DNA of 28,715 bases, taken from contig DATJSJ010000158.1 in NCBI GenBank assembly GCA_035504175.1, positions 1 through 28,715 of the forward strand, in the 5' to 3' direction. Position numbers and translations under genes: made by a program. This document shows positions 1 through 8,886 of this stretch, in pieces. The notes under the pieces are model-generated. The model was not told where the DNA came from. It did not search any database and saw only the letters and a list, made by a program, of their open reading frames with translations. Origin of the DNA: DATJSJ01 sp035504175. GTDB taxonomy: Bacteria; Pseudomonadota; Alphaproteobacteria; Acetobacterales; Acetobacteraceae. Numbering within the stretch: position 1 is the first letter of the stretch; each line of letters opens with the position of its first letter.

Positions 1-375
1 ATCGCCTTTGCCAGCGCGCTCAAGCAGCGCGGCGCCGACTGGGTGACGGCGTCCTCGGGCGGCGTCTCGCCATTGCAGAAGATCGCGCTCGGACCCGGCT
101 ATCAGGTGCCGTTCGCGCGGGCGGTCAAGCACGAGACCGGCATCAATACGATCGCGGTCGGGCTGATCACCGAACCGCAACAGGCGGAGGAGATCGTCGC
201 GAGCGGCGACGCCGATCTTGTGGCCCTCGCCCGCGCCATGCTCTACGACCCGCGCTGGCCCTGGCACGCCGCGGCGCAACTGGGTGGCCAGGTCACGGCG
301 CCACCCGCCTACTGGCGCGCACCGCCGCACGGGGTGAAGGATCTGTTCGGCGAAACCGTCTACGGCGGCCGGTAG
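1..375 (+). CDS. Old Yellow Enzyme family NADH:flavin oxidoreductase, C-terminal part (5' truncated by window)
   Basis: The reading frame is open from base 1 to the TAG at 373-375, so only the last 124 residues are seen. They match the C-terminal part of the FMN-dependent TIM barrel of YqjM-like Old Yellow Enzymes: a strand with SSGG, a segment around GPGYQVPFA, the strand IAVGLI, and the stretch GDADLVALARAMLYDPRWPW, which is the typical phosphate-binding and C-terminal helix region (R near LARAML binds FMN phosphate in the family). These enzymes reduce activated C=C bonds with NAD(P)H in the cytoplasm. The catalytic His pair and Tyr lie upstream of the window and cannot be checked. A multicopper oxidase follows 48 nt downstream on the same strand. 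The substrate cannot be inferred. Confidence 0.88.
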   Translation: MAFASALKQRGADWVTASSGGVSPLQKIALGPGYQVPFARAVKHETGINTIAVGLITEPQQAEEIVASGDADLVALARAMLYDPRWPWHAAAQLGGQVTAPPAYWRAPPHGVKDLFGETVYGGR

Positions 376-423
376 CCGATCACTGCGCGCGCCGTGCGGT
401 AAGCAACAACGGGAGAGCGCGGC

Positions 424-1899
424 ATGGGCATCAGTCGCCGCCAGTTCACCGGCAGCGCGACCCTGACGCTGGCCGCCGCGTCCGGCGCGCTGGGAAAGGC
501 CGAAGCTGCCGCCGAACCGTCACAATCGGCCGCAGCGCCAGCGCCGATCTGGACGATCGGCGCGCGACCGGATGTGACGCTGAGCATCACGTCCCAGACC
601 ATGGACCTGTTCGGCCACCCGATCAGCGCCGTGGTTGCGGGCGGCACCTGGCCCGGACAGGCGATCCGCTACCGCAAGGGCGACCAGTTCCGGGTGCTGG
701 TGGAAAACCGGCTCGACCGGCCGACCACGCTGCACTGGCACGGGCTCGTGGTGCCGACGCTGGAGGACGGCGTGCCCGGGATCAGCCAGGCGCCGATCGC
801 GCCCGGCGATGCTGTGTACTACGCGTTTCCGCTGCTGCAGAGCGGCACCTATTGGTACCATTCGCATGTCGGCCTGCAGGAGCAGCAGGGGCTCGGCGGT
901 CCGCTGATCATCGAGGATCCGGACGAACCGCACGCCTATGACGAGGACATCGGCGTCGTCCTCAACGACGTCATCGACATCCCCGTCGAGGACGTGATTC
1001 CGCAGATTCGGGCCGGCAAACTGATGGTTTCCGTCACCGATCCGTACAACATGGCGGATGGCACGCCGTTCCGGATCGACGTGCCGTATGTCGGATACAT
1101 GCTGAACGGGCGCACGCCCGACGCGCCCTGGACGCGGGCGCTGAAGCCCGGATCGCGCGCGCGGCTGCGGCTGATCAACGCCTCGGGCTCGAGCTTCTTC
1201 CGCGTCGCGATCGATGGGTTGAGGCTGACCGTGATCGCCGCCGATGGCGAGAGGGTGCAGCCGGTCACGGTCGACGACCTCGTGATCGGCACGGCGCAGC
1301 GCTACGACGTGCTGGTCACGCTCCCCGGAAGCGGCAGCCACACGCTGCATGCCGCGGCGCTTGGCGCCAGCCAGCAGGCGATCGGTGTGCTGCACACCAC
1401 CGACGCGGCGCCGGTGGCCAACCGGCAGCGTCCGCGCTTCGCGGGCCGGACGTTGCGTGTGACCGATCTGCGCGCGCCGTCTCCGACCACCCTGCCCGCG
1501 GGTCCGCGCCGAAGCTTCGACGTGGTCCTCGGCGGCCAGATGCAGAAATACCTCTGGACGATGAACGGGCATGTCTGGCCGGAGGCGTTCGCGGCATTCG
1601 GCGGCGACCGGCCGGAGGAGACCTGGTACGACATCCAGCCGGGCGACGTGGTGCGGTTCAACATGGTCAACCGCACGCCGATGGCGCATCCGATGCATCT
1701 GCACGGACATGTGTTCCGCGTGCTGCCCGACGGGATCGAGCATCCGGACGCGGCGGTGCGCGATACGGTCGTGGTCGGGCCGCGCGGGTCGGTGAGCATC
1801 GAGTTCCTCGCCAACAACCCGGGGAAGTGGTTCTTCCATTGCCACAACCTCTGGCATCTCGCAGTCGGTATGGCGCAGGCGGTGCGATACCGGGTGTGA
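424..1899 (+). CDS. Tat-exported laccase-like multicopper oxidase
   Basis: 491 aa. The N-terminus has a twin-arginine signal (SRRQFTG, then a hydrophobic Ala/Leu stretch ending near residue 28), so the enzyme should be exported folded to the periplasm. All four copper-binding motifs are visible: HWHG (about 104-107), WYHSH (144-148), HPMHLHGH (422-429) and HCHNLWH (472-478), followed by Met483 as the likely axial type 1 copper ligand. The order and spacing fit a three-domain cupredoxin oxidase that couples one-electron oxidation of phenols or metal ions to reduction of O2 to water. The Met-rich segment of CopA copper-resistance oxidases is absent, so a laccase or metallo-oxidase role is more likely than classical CopA. 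The start is supported by GGGAGAG at 411-417. The gene follows the flavin oxidoreductase by 48 nt and may be cotranscribed. Confidence 0.93.
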   Translation: MGISRRQFTGSATLTLAAASGALGKAEAAAEPSQSAAAPAPIWTIGARPDVTLSITSQTMDLFGHPISAVVAGGTWPGQAIRYRKGDQFRVLVENRLDRPTTLHWHGLVVPTLEDGVPGISQAPIAPGDAVYYAFPLLQSGTYWYHSHVGLQEQQGLGGPLIIEDPDEPHAYDEDIGVVLNDVIDIPVEDVIPQIRAGKLMVSVTDPYNMADGTPFRIDVPYVGYMLNGRTPDAPWTRALKPGSRARLRLINASGSSFFRVAIDGLRLTVIAADGERVQPVTVDDLVIGTAQRYDVLVTLPGSGSHTLHAAALGASQQAIGVLHTTDAAPVANRQRPRFAGRTLRVTDLRAPSPTTLPAGPRRSFDVVLGGQMQKYLWTMNGHVWPEAFAAFGGDRPEETWYDIQPGDVVRFNMVNRTPMAHPMHLHGHVFRVLPDGIEHPDAAVRDTVVVGPRGSVSIEFLANNPGKWFFHCHNLWHLAVGMAQAVRYRV

Positions 1900-2147
1900 T
1901 CCGGCGAACCGGAGGGCTGGGGCGCGTCAAACAAGGGTTTGCGGGTTCGCGTTTTCAGGGCGCAGGCGGTCCGCGTCGCTGATCGCGCATAGCTGCGCGA
2001 CGGGGCGGCGCTGCCGATCATGCAGCGGCGGCCGATCCCGGTCGGACGGGGCGTCCCTTGCTTTGGTGGGCATCGCCCGGGCTGGTATCGTGACGGGGTG
2101 ATCCCGAGTCGATCCGGGCCCCGCCGGGCCCTCCTGCCCTGACCGGC
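1900..2147. other. Intergenic region before the hyf-like operon
   Basis: 248 nt without a convincing gene. It must hold the end of the multicopper oxidase transcript and the promoter of the hyf-like operon. A small CCGG-CGAA-CCGG hairpin lies just after the oxidase stop, and a GGCCC-CGCC-GGGCC palindrome lies close to the hyfB start. I could not identify a convincing -35/-10 pair. Confidence 0.4.
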
Positions 2148-4163
2148 GTGGCGCTCGAGGGCGCGGCGGCGATCGTTGCCGCGCTGCTGGTCGCGGGAGT
2201 GGTTGGATTCGCGCTGCCGCGCCCGCTGCGACACCTGATTGCCCAAGTCAGCGTCGGGCTTTGTGCGGTCGGCGCCGCACTCGCTTTCGCGGCGTTGCTG
2301 GCACCTGGTGTCGCGGCGCCGCTTGCCGTGCCGATCGGCCTGCCGGGAAGCGGCATGACCCTGGCGCTGGATGGGCTTTCCGCGCTGTTCCTGTTGCTGG
2401 TGTTCGCGGTGGGGGCGGTGACGGCGCTGTACGCGGCGGATGACCGGGCGCCGACCGCGCCGCTGCTGCCGGTGTTCATCGCCGGCATGGCACTGACGCT
2501 GCTGGCGGGCGACGCGTTCGCGCTGGTGCTGGGCTTCGAGCTGATGTCGCTCGCGTCCTGGGGGCTGGTGCTGACCAGCGGCGAGCGGCCGGAGACGCGA
2601 TCGGCGGCGCTGCTCTATCTCGGCATGGCCTCGGTCGGCGCTGCCTGCCTGATCCCGGCCTTGCTGTTGCTGGCGCCGGTCGCGGGTGGCTTGCCCGATC
2701 TGCAGTTCGCGGCGATGCGCGCGGCCCCGCCCGAGGGCTGGCGGGCGGCGCTGGTGCTGGTGCTGGTGCTGCTCGGGGCCGGATCGAAGGCGGGGCTCGT
2801 GCCGCTGCATGTCTGGCTGCCGCTGGCGCACCCGGCGGCGCCAAGTCATGTCTCGGCGCTGATGTCGGGCGCGATGACCAAGGTCGCGCTGTACGTCGTC
2901 ATCCGCGTGCTGTTCGATCTCTGCGGCGCCGGCCATGCGGCGGGCTGGGGCGTGCCGCTGCTGGTGCTGGGCACGTTCTCGGCCGTGCTCGGTGCGCTGC
3001 GGGCGACGCAGGAAGCCGATCTGAAATCGGTGCTGGCGGCGAGCACGGTGGAGAATATCGGGCTGATCGCGGCAGCCCTCGGCCTCGCCTTGATGGCGCG
3101 GAGCGTGGATCTGCCGGCGGTGGCGGCACTGGCCCTCGGGGCGGCGCTGCTGCACGTGCTGAACCATGGCGTGTTCAAGACGCTGCTGTTCCTCGGCGCG
3201 GGAGCGGCGCAGCACGGGGCGGGGACGCGGCGGCTCGACCGGCTGGGTGGCCTGGTGCATCGCATGCCGCTCACCACGATCGCGATGCTGGCCGGCGCGG
3301 CGTCGCTCGCAGGGGTGCCACCGGCGGCGGGTTTTGCCAGCGAATGGATGCTGTTCCAGTCGGTGCTGGCGGCGTCGCGAATCGGCGGGCTGGCACTGCA
3401 GACCGTCGTGACGATCGTCGCGGCGCTGCTGGCGCTGGCGGTCGCTCTGGCCGCGGCGGCGGCGGTGCGGCTGATCGGAATCGGATTTCTCGGCCGGCCG
3501 AGGACGCCGCGGACGGCGGCGGCCGATGAGGCGCCACCGCGGGTGCGCCGCCTGCTGCTCGGGCTCGCGGCGCTGTCGGCGGCGATGGGGCTGCTCCCCG
3601 GGCCAATTCTGACGCTGACGGCGCCGGCGCTGCAGGCGCTGCTCGGCACGGGTTGGGAGGGGCGGATCGGACCGCTCGCCATCGCACCTGCCGGAGAAGG
3701 ACCGGGCTATTCGGCGATCGGCATTGCGCTGTTGCTGGCGGTTGCGCTGCTGCTGGTGCGCGTCGCATTGCGACGCGGGTCGGTGCAGGAGGAGCGGCGT
3801 GGACCGGCCTGGAATTGCGGCTTTGCCGCGCCGCCGGACTGGCTGCCGTTCGGCGATCCGCTGACCCAGTACGGCGCAGCCGGCTTCGCGCAGCCGCTTC
3901 GGCGGGTGTTGGGCACGCCGCTGCTGGGCGCGCGGGAGGTGGTCGACATGCCGCTGCCCGGGGAGACGCGCGCGGCGCGGCTCGCGGTGCGAGAGCGTGA
4001 CCCGGCTGAGACCTGGCTGCACATGCCGCTGCTGCGGCTGCGCGGCGCATTGTCGAAGCAGGCGGACCGGCTGCAGTTCCTCACCATCCGCCGCACGCTG
4101 GTGGTGATTTTCGCGGCGCTGGTGGTGTTCCTGGCGGTGATCGCCTGGCTGGAGGCGTCGTGA
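2148..4163 (+). CDS. hyfB: Hydrogenase-4 component B-like proton-pumping antiporter subunit (Ehr/Hyf complex)
   Basis: 671 aa, essentially the length of E. coli HyfB. It is a very hydrophobic multi-span protein of the NuoL/M/N (Mrp antiporter) superfamily. The conserved core is visible: FELMSLASWGLV, LLGAGSKAGLVPLHVWLPLAHPAAPSHVSALMSG with the lysine of the proton path, and the broken-helix region around HVLNHGVFKTLLFLGAGA. A C-terminal amphipathic section carries PLTQYGAAGFAQPLRRVLG, followed by a last membrane helix, as in HyfB/HycC. It should form one of the membrane proton- or Na+-translocating modules. First gene of a tight operon; its end overlaps hyfC by 4 nt. The start is GTG. A CTG three codons upstream is an unlikely alternative and no strong ribosome site decides it. 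Confidence 0.92.
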   Translation: MALEGAAAIVAALLVAGVVGFALPRPLRHLIAQVSVGLCAVGAALAFAALLAPGVAAPLAVPIGLPGSGMTLALDGLSALFLLLVFAVGAVTALYAADDRAPTAPLLPVFIAGMALTLLAGDAFALVLGFELMSLASWGLVLTSGERPETRSAALLYLGMASVGAACLIPALLLLAPVAGGLPDLQFAAMRAAPPEGWRAALVLVLVLLGAGSKAGLVPLHVWLPLAHPAAPSHVSALMSGAMTKVALYVVIRVLFDLCGAGHAAGWGVPLLVLGTFSAVLGALRATQEADLKSVLAASTVENIGLIAAALGLALMARSVDLPAVAALALGAALLHVLNHGVFKTLLFLGAGAAQHGAGTRRLDRLGGLVHRMPLTTIAMLAGAASLAGVPPAAGFASEWMLFQSVLAASRIGGLALQTVVTIVAALLALAVALAAAAAVRLIGIGFLGRPRTPRTAAADEAPPRVRRLLLGLAALSAAMGLLPGPILTLTAPALQALLGTGWEGRIGPLAIAPAGEGPGYSAIGIALLLAVALLLVRVALRRGSVQEERRGPAWNCGFAAPPDWLPFGDPLTQYGAAGFAQPLRRVLGTPLLGAREVVDMPLPGETRAARLAVRERDPAETWLHMPLLRLRGALSKQADRLQFLTIRRTLVVIFAALVVFLAVIAWLEAS

Positions 4164-5119
4164 CGCTGCTGATCGCGGCGGTGACGCAGCTTATCCATGC
4201 GGCGCTGATGATCGCCGCGGCGCCGGTGGTGGTCGGGCTGATCCGACGCATCAAGGCGCGGCTGGCCGGGCGGGTCGGGCCGCCGGTGTTGCAGCCGTGG
4301 CGCGACCTGATCCGGCTGGCGCGCAAGGAGCCGGTGGTGGCGGAGAACGCCTCCTTCGTGTTCACCGGTGCGCCGGCGGTGGCGCTGGCGGCGACCTTTG
4401 CGGCGGCGATGCTGGTGCCGTCCTTCGCGCTCGGCATGGTGACGGCGCCGGTTTCCGACCTGATCGTGCTGGCGGGGCTGCTGACGCTGGCGCGATGTGC
4501 GCTGGCGCTGGCGGGGCTGGATGTCGGCACCAGTTTTGGCGGTATCGGGTCGAGCCGCGAGATGAGTTTTGCGGTGTTTGCCGAGCCGGCGCTGCTGCTG
4601 GTCATTCTGACGTTGCTGCTGATCGCCGGGAGCACGAATCTCGACGTGATTGCGGGGCTGTTGCGGAGCGCGTCGTTCGGGCTGCGGGTGTCGCTCGGGC
4701 TGGTGTTGATCGTGACGGCGATCGTGGCACTTGCCGAGTGTGGGCGGATACCGGTCGACAATCCCGCGACGCATCTTGAGCTGACGATGGTGCACGAGGC
4801 GATGGTGCTGGAGTATTCCGGTCGGCATCTGGCGATGATCGAGGGCGCCGCGGCGCTACGATTGCTGCTGTGGCTGACGTTGATCGGAACGCTGTTCGCC
4901 CCGTTCGGTCTCGCGTCCGCGGGTTCCGGACCTGCGGCCTGGGCGATCGGGCTTGCTTGTTGGGCGGCCGACACGCTGGTGCTGGTTGCGGCGCTTGCCG
5001 TGTTGGAGACCGGCTTCGCCAAGATGCGCGTGTTCCGCGTACCCGAACTTCTAGGCGTCGCGATTCTCCTGGGCGTGCTGGCGGCGGTATTTCTGTTCAT
5101 CAGCCAGGGGTTTGCCTGA
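4160..5119 (+). CDS. hyfC: Hydrogenase-4 component C-like membrane subunit (NuoH family)
   Basis: 319 aa, the usual length for HyfC/HycD. About eight membrane helices are expected. Family signatures are AGRVGPPVLQPWRDLIRL near the N-terminus (the NuoH R-GP-LQP motif) and the loop GRIPVDNPATHLELTMVHEAM with VLEYSGRH just after, which corresponds to the acidic quinone-site loop of NuoH. This subunit anchors the peripheral arm to the membrane and starts the polar axis across it. The GTG start overlaps the hyfB stop, implying translational coupling. A GC-rich hairpin repeat separates it from hyfE. Confidence 0.93.
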   Translation: MTLLIAAVTQLIHAALMIAAAPVVVGLIRRIKARLAGRVGPPVLQPWRDLIRLARKEPVVAENASFVFTGAPAVALAATFAAAMLVPSFALGMVTAPVSDLIVLAGLLTLARCALALAGLDVGTSFGGIGSSREMSFAVFAEPALLLVILTLLLIAGSTNLDVIAGLLRSASFGLRVSLGLVLIVTAIVALAECGRIPVDNPATHLELTMVHEAMVLEYSGRHLAMIEGAAALRLLLWLTLIGTLFAPFGLASAGSGPAAWAIGLACWAADTLVLVAALAVLETGFAKMRVFRVPELLGVAILLGVLAAVFLFISQGFA

Positions 5120-5129
5120 GATGGGCATC

Positions 5130-5182
5130 GGGGTCTGGGGCCCGAGGCCCCAGCGGGGTCCAGGGGCAGAGCCCCTGGCCTT
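5130..5182. repeat. Two-hairpin palindromic repeat, copy 1 (hyfC-hyfE gap)
   Basis: Two adjacent perfect hairpins: CTGGGGCC-CGA-GGCCCCAG (5135-5153) and CCAGGGGC-AGA-GCCCCTGG (5160-5178), with GGGGT in front and CCTT behind. The same arrangement with near-identical bases occurs at 15930-16000 in another intergenic gap. It looks like a REP/MITE-like dispersed palindromic element. It is the only sizeable gap in an otherwise overlapping operon. Confidence 0.75.
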
Positions 5183-5191
5183 CTTCTTCTG

Positions 5192-5875
5192 ATGCCCCCG
5201 CATCTCGGCTATGGCGACCTGTCCTATGATGTCGCGCATCTGCTCGACACCGCCGCTCTGGTGTTGTCTTTCGTGCTTCTGTATCAGCGCCGTCTCTATG
5301 CGTTGATCAATGCCTATGCCGCGCAGGCTCTGGTTCTGGCTGCCGCCGCAGCCTGGCAGGGCGTGGTACGTGGCGGTGCCGATCTGTTCGTCACGGCGCT
5401 GCTGACCCTGGTGGCGAAGGGTGTGGCCATTCCGTTGGCGTTGCACACGATCGTTCGGCGCCTGCAGATGCATCGTTCGGTCGAGGTGGCGCTCGGCATT
5501 TTCCCATCGCTGATTCTCGGTGTCGCACTGGTGGCGCTGGCGATTCTGGTGGTGCTGCCGGTGACGCGGATGTCGGGAACGTTGACGCGGGAGGATCTGG
5601 CGCTCGCGCTGTCGGTTGTTTTGCTTGGCTTGCTGATGATGATCACGCGGCGGACGGCGCTGACGCAGACGATCGGGTTTCTGTCGATGGAGAACGGCTT
5701 GATGCTGGCGGCGGTCGGGATGACCGGGATGCCGCTGGTGATGGAGTTCTCGTCGGCATTTCTGGTCATGCTGGCATTCATCGTGTTCGGGTTGTTCCTG
5801 TTCCGCATCCGGGAGCGGTTCGACAGCCTGGACGTGCATCATCTCGATCGGGTCGGCGGCGGGGTGGAGCGGTGA
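5192..5875 (+). CDS. hyfE: Hydrogenase-4 component E-like membrane subunit
   Basis: 227 aa with about seven membrane segments and the N-terminal signature SYDVAHLLDTAALVLSFVLL followed by YQRRLYALINAYA, typical of HyfE. HyfE fuses features of NuoK/MrpC and NuoJ-like small subunits; its second half (TRRTALTQTIGFLSMENGL) carries the conserved Glu in MEN that is equivalent to a key NuoK membrane glutamate. The gene overlaps hyfF by 4 nt. The start chosen is the first ATG. I see no Shine-Dalgarno in front of it, because the sequence immediately upstream is the palindromic repeat and a TTCTTCTTCTG tract. Confidence 0.9.
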   Translation: MPPHLGYGDLSYDVAHLLDTAALVLSFVLLYQRRLYALINAYAAQALVLAAAAAWQGVVRGGADLFVTALLTLVAKGVAIPLALHTIVRRLQMHRSVEVALGIFPSLILGVALVALAILVVLPVTRMSGTLTREDLALALSVVLLGLLMMITRRTALTQTIGFLSMENGLMLAAVGMTGMPLVMEFSSAFLVMLAFIVFGLFLFRIRERFDSLDVHHLDRVGGGVER

Positions 5876-7332
5876 CGGCGGCGGGGATCGTCGGTGCCGC
5901 CGTCATCGCGGTGCCGATGCTGGCGGCGGCGCTGCTGGCCTTGCTGCCCGACTGGCGCCTGGCGGCCTGGGGCAACGTGCTTGCGGCGCTGGTCGCGTTC
6001 CTGGCAGCGGCGGCGATGCCCTTGCTGGGGCTGCATCCGTTCTTCCTGCTGACGGACGGGCTGGCGGAGCATCTCGCGGTTCTGACCGCGTTCGTCGGCC
6101 TGACCACGGCGTGGTACAGCCGTGGCTACGTCGCGGTCGAGGTCGACGCCGGGCGGCTTGATGCGCCGCGGCTGCGGCTGTACCACGCGACGTTCCAGGT
6201 GCTGCTGGGGGCGTTGCTTCTCGCGCTGCTCGCCGTCAATACCGGCGTCACCTGGGTTGCGATGGAGGCGGCGACGATCGCCGCGGTGCTGGTCGTGCAG
6301 TTGCCGCGCACGGCGGATGCGATCGAGGCGTCGTGGAAATACTTCCTCCTGTGCGGCGTCGGGATCGCGCTCGCGTTGTTCGGGACGGTGGTGCTGTATC
6401 TCGCGGTCGAGCCGTCGCTGGGGCGCGGCTTTCCGGCGATGCGCTGGGACGCGCTGGCGACGGCGGGCGCGCACAGCAACGGCGTGCTGCTGAACCTGGC
6501 GTTCGTGTTCCTGCTGCTCGGCTATGGCACGAAGGCGGCGCTGGCGCCGCTGCACACCTGGATGCCGGATGCGCATGCCGAGGGCCCGACGCCGATGTCG
6601 GCGGTGCTGTCGGGCTCGATCCTGAACGTGGCGCTGGCGATCATCCTGCGGCTGCGCGGCGTGCTGGCCGCCAATGCGGCGGCGGGCGCCGGTGCGATCG
6701 ATCCCGGGCCGCCGATCATGGCGCTGGGACTTGCCTCGCTGCTGCTGGCGGCGTTCGGGCTGTGGCGGCGGCGGGACGTGAAGCGGTTCTTCGCGCTGTC
6801 GACGATCGAGCAGAGCGGGGTCGCGGCCTATGCGTTCGGGCTGGGCGGGCCGTTCGCGGTATTCGCCGGGCTGCTGCATCTGACGCTGCACACGCTGGCC
6901 AAGGCGGCGGTGTTCCAGTGCGTCGGGCGGGCGGCGCAGTTGCGCGGCGGGCAGAAATTCGCCGATCTCGGGGGATTGCTGGCGGGGCACCGGCGGCTGG
7001 CGCTGACGCTCGGGCTTGGCGTGATCGCGGTCGCGGGCCTGCCGCCGTTCGGGCTGTTCGTCAGCGAGTTCCTGATCGTGAGTGCGACGATCCTGCGCGC
7101 GCCGCTGCTGGCGCTGCCGCTCGGGATCGGGCTGGTGGTCGGCACCTGGGCGCTGGTCGCGCGGCTGCAGGGGCTGTGGCTCGGCGAGGCGACGCCGGAT
7201 CGCGGGCCGGCGCCGGGGCTCGGCATGCTGGCGCCGGTGTGGCTGCACCTGGCGATCGTGCTGGTGCTGGGCCTCGCGATGCCGCTGCCGCTCGCGTCCT
7301 GGATGCGCGGCATCGCCGCCGCGGTCGGATGA
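5872..7332 (+). CDS. hyfF: Hydrogenase-4 component F-like proton-pumping antiporter subunit
   Basis: 486 aa, slightly shorter than E. coli HyfF. A second NuoL/M/N-type channel: it has YGTKAALAPLHTWMPDAHAE (the GTKxGxxPLHxWLPxAH signature with the proton-path Lys), PTPMSAVLSGSILN, and the discontinuous-helix region around HLTLHTLAKAAVFQCVG. Start GTG overlapping the hyfE stop; the end overlaps the hyfG ATG (ATGA). Together with HyfB this gives the complex two antiporter-like subunits, which would be expected to move ions in response to electron transfer in the peripheral arm. Confidence 0.93.
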   Translation: MTAAGIVGAAVIAVPMLAAALLALLPDWRLAAWGNVLAALVAFLAAAAMPLLGLHPFFLLTDGLAEHLAVLTAFVGLTTAWYSRGYVAVEVDAGRLDAPRLRLYHATFQVLLGALLLALLAVNTGVTWVAMEAATIAAVLVVQLPRTADAIEASWKYFLLCGVGIALALFGTVVLYLAVEPSLGRGFPAMRWDALATAGAHSNGVLLNLAFVFLLLGYGTKAALAPLHTWMPDAHAEGPTPMSAVLSGSILNVALAIILRLRGVLAANAAAGAGAIDPGPPIMALGLASLLLAAFGLWRRRDVKRFFALSTIEQSGVAAYAFGLGGPFAVFAGLLHLTLHTLAKAAVFQCVGRAAQLRGGQKFADLGGLLAGHRRLALTLGLGVIAVAGLPPFGLFVSEFLIVSATILRAPLLALPLGIGLVVGTWALVARLQGLWLGEATPDRGPAPGLGMLAPVWLHLAIVLVLGLAMPLPLASWMRGIAAAVG

Positions 7333-8870
7333 GCGGGGCCGCCGCCGCGATCATCCGCGCGGCGCCGGCGGAGCCGTGCCGGCCCTGGCCGCGGCACGTG
7401 CTCACTCCGGAGGAGTGGGCAGCGATGGCGGCGGCGCTCGGCGGGGATGAGCGGCTGGCGTTGCTGGGGCTGTGGGCGGACACGCAGCAGGTGCACGCGC
7501 TGTTCCTGGACGAGCGGGCGATGGCGCCGCTGCCGGCCTCGGTGCCGGTCGTGGAAGGCGCGTTCGCGGCACTGTCGCCGGCGCGGCCGGCGGCGGCCTG
7601 GTTCGAGCGGACGATTCACGATCTCTGGGGGCACCGCGCGGAGGGCGGCACCGATCTGCGGCCGTGGATCGATCACGGGCGCTGGGAGGTAACGCGCCCG
7701 ATGGCGCCGCGGCCGGTGCCGGCGCGCGGCACGCCGGAGCCGCCGGAATTCCTGCCGGTCGAGGGCGAGGATCTGAACCAGGTGCCGGTGGGGCCCATTC
7801 ATGCCGGCATCATCGAGCCAGGGCATTTTCGCTTCACCTGCCAGGGCGAGACGGTGGTGCGGCTGGAGGTGCGGCTCGGCTACGCGCACAAGGGCCAGAT
7901 GGTGCTGATGCGGGGCAAGCCGCCGCGGGTTGCGGCGCGCTACGCGGCGCGGCTGTCCGGCGACAGCACGGTCGCGCATTCGATCGCCTTCGCCCGCGCC
8001 GTCGAGGCGGCGGTGGACGTGGCGGCGCCGCCGCGGGCCGAGCATCTGCGGGCAGTGATGCTGGAGATGGAGCGGGTCGCCAACCATCTCGGCGATGTCG
8101 GGGCGATCTGCAACGACGCGGCTTTCGCGCTGGCACTGGCACGGTTCGGGCTGCACCGGGAGGCAATGCTGCGAGCCGGGCAAGCGGCGTTCGGCCACCG
8201 GCTGATGATGGACGCGGTGGTGCCGGGCGGCGTCGCGGTCGATCTGGCGGAGGGCGGGGCGAAGGCGATCCTTTCGGCGCTGGCGGCTGCTTGCGCGGAG
8301 TTGCCGGCGCTGCAGCGGACCTACGACGATCATGCCGGGCTGGTGGACCGGATGGTCGGCACCGGCGTGGTGTCGCCGGCGCTGGTGCGGCGCTTTGCCG
8401 CCGGCGGCGTGGTCGGCCGCGCCTCCGGCCGCGGCTTCGATGCGCGCTCGCTGATGCTGCCGGCAACCGCCGAGGGCGCGGGCGCCGCGGCGCGACCACT
8501 GGAGGCGCTGCGGCTGGAGGTGCCGGTGCTGCAGGAGGGGGATGTCGATGCACGGGTGCGCATCCGCCTGGCCGAGATCGAGGAGAGTGCGCGGCTGCTG
8601 CGGGAGCTGCTGGCGACGGTGCCGGAGGGCAAGCTGACCGTGGCACTGCCGCCAGGCAGCGGCGAGGGTATCGGCGTCGCGGAGGGGTTTCGCGGCGATA
8701 TCTGGCACTGGCTGCGGCTGGATGGCGGGCTGGTCGCGGCGTGCTATCCGCGCGACCCGAGCTGGCTGCACTGGCCGCTGCTGGAAGCGGCGATGCGGGG
8801 CAACATCCTGGCCGATTTCCCGCTGTGCAACAAATCCTTCAACGCCTCCTATTCCGGGGTCGATCTGTGA
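7329..8870 (+). CDS. hyfG: Hydrogenase-4 large subunit-like NuoCD fusion protein lacking Ni-Fe ligands (Ehr complex)
   Basis: 513 aa. Residues about 1-125 are a NuoC-like domain (FERTIHDLWGHRAEGGTDLR). The rest is a NuoD / group 4 hydrogenase large-subunit domain (PVGPIHAGIIEPGHFRF, GYAHKGQ). In active enzymes the N-terminal motif is RxCGxCGxAHS; here it is RLSGDSTVAHS (208-218), with both Cys replaced by Ser. The C-terminal motif DPCxSCTD is replaced by NASYSGVD (505-512), with Cys to Ser and Gly. All four Ni-Fe cysteines are therefore gone and there is no maturation-protease tail. The protein cannot hold a normal [NiFe] centre and belongs with the Ehr subunits, whose redox partner is unknown. 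The start ATG overlaps the hyfF stop and the NuoC domain is complete from there. Confidence 0.92.
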   Translation: MSGAAAAIIRAAPAEPCRPWPRHVLTPEEWAAMAAALGGDERLALLGLWADTQQVHALFLDERAMAPLPASVPVVEGAFAALSPARPAAAWFERTIHDLWGHRAEGGTDLRPWIDHGRWEVTRPMAPRPVPARGTPEPPEFLPVEGEDLNQVPVGPIHAGIIEPGHFRFTCQGETVVRLEVRLGYAHKGQMVLMRGKPPRVAARYAARLSGDSTVAHSIAFARAVEAAVDVAAPPRAEHLRAVMLEMERVANHLGDVGAICNDAAFALALARFGLHREAMLRAGQAAFGHRLMMDAVVPGGVAVDLAEGGAKAILSALAAACAELPALQRTYDDHAGLVDRMVGTGVVSPALVRRFAAGGVVGRASGRGFDARSLMLPATAEGAGAAARPLEALRLEVPVLQEGDVDARVRIRLAEIEESARLLRELLATVPEGKLTVALPPGSGEGIGVAEGFRGDIWHWLRLDGGLVAACYPRDPSWLHWPLLEAAMRGNILADFPLCNKSFNASYSGVDL

Positions 8871-8886
8871 CCGTGCGGAGACGCTG

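Noticed and set aside
1302..4022. 906-codon open frame on the minus strand
   Set aside because: It is antisense to the multicopper oxidase and hyfB, is dominated by Arg, Gln and His, and has no domain. GC-rich coding DNA commonly leaves such open antisense frames.
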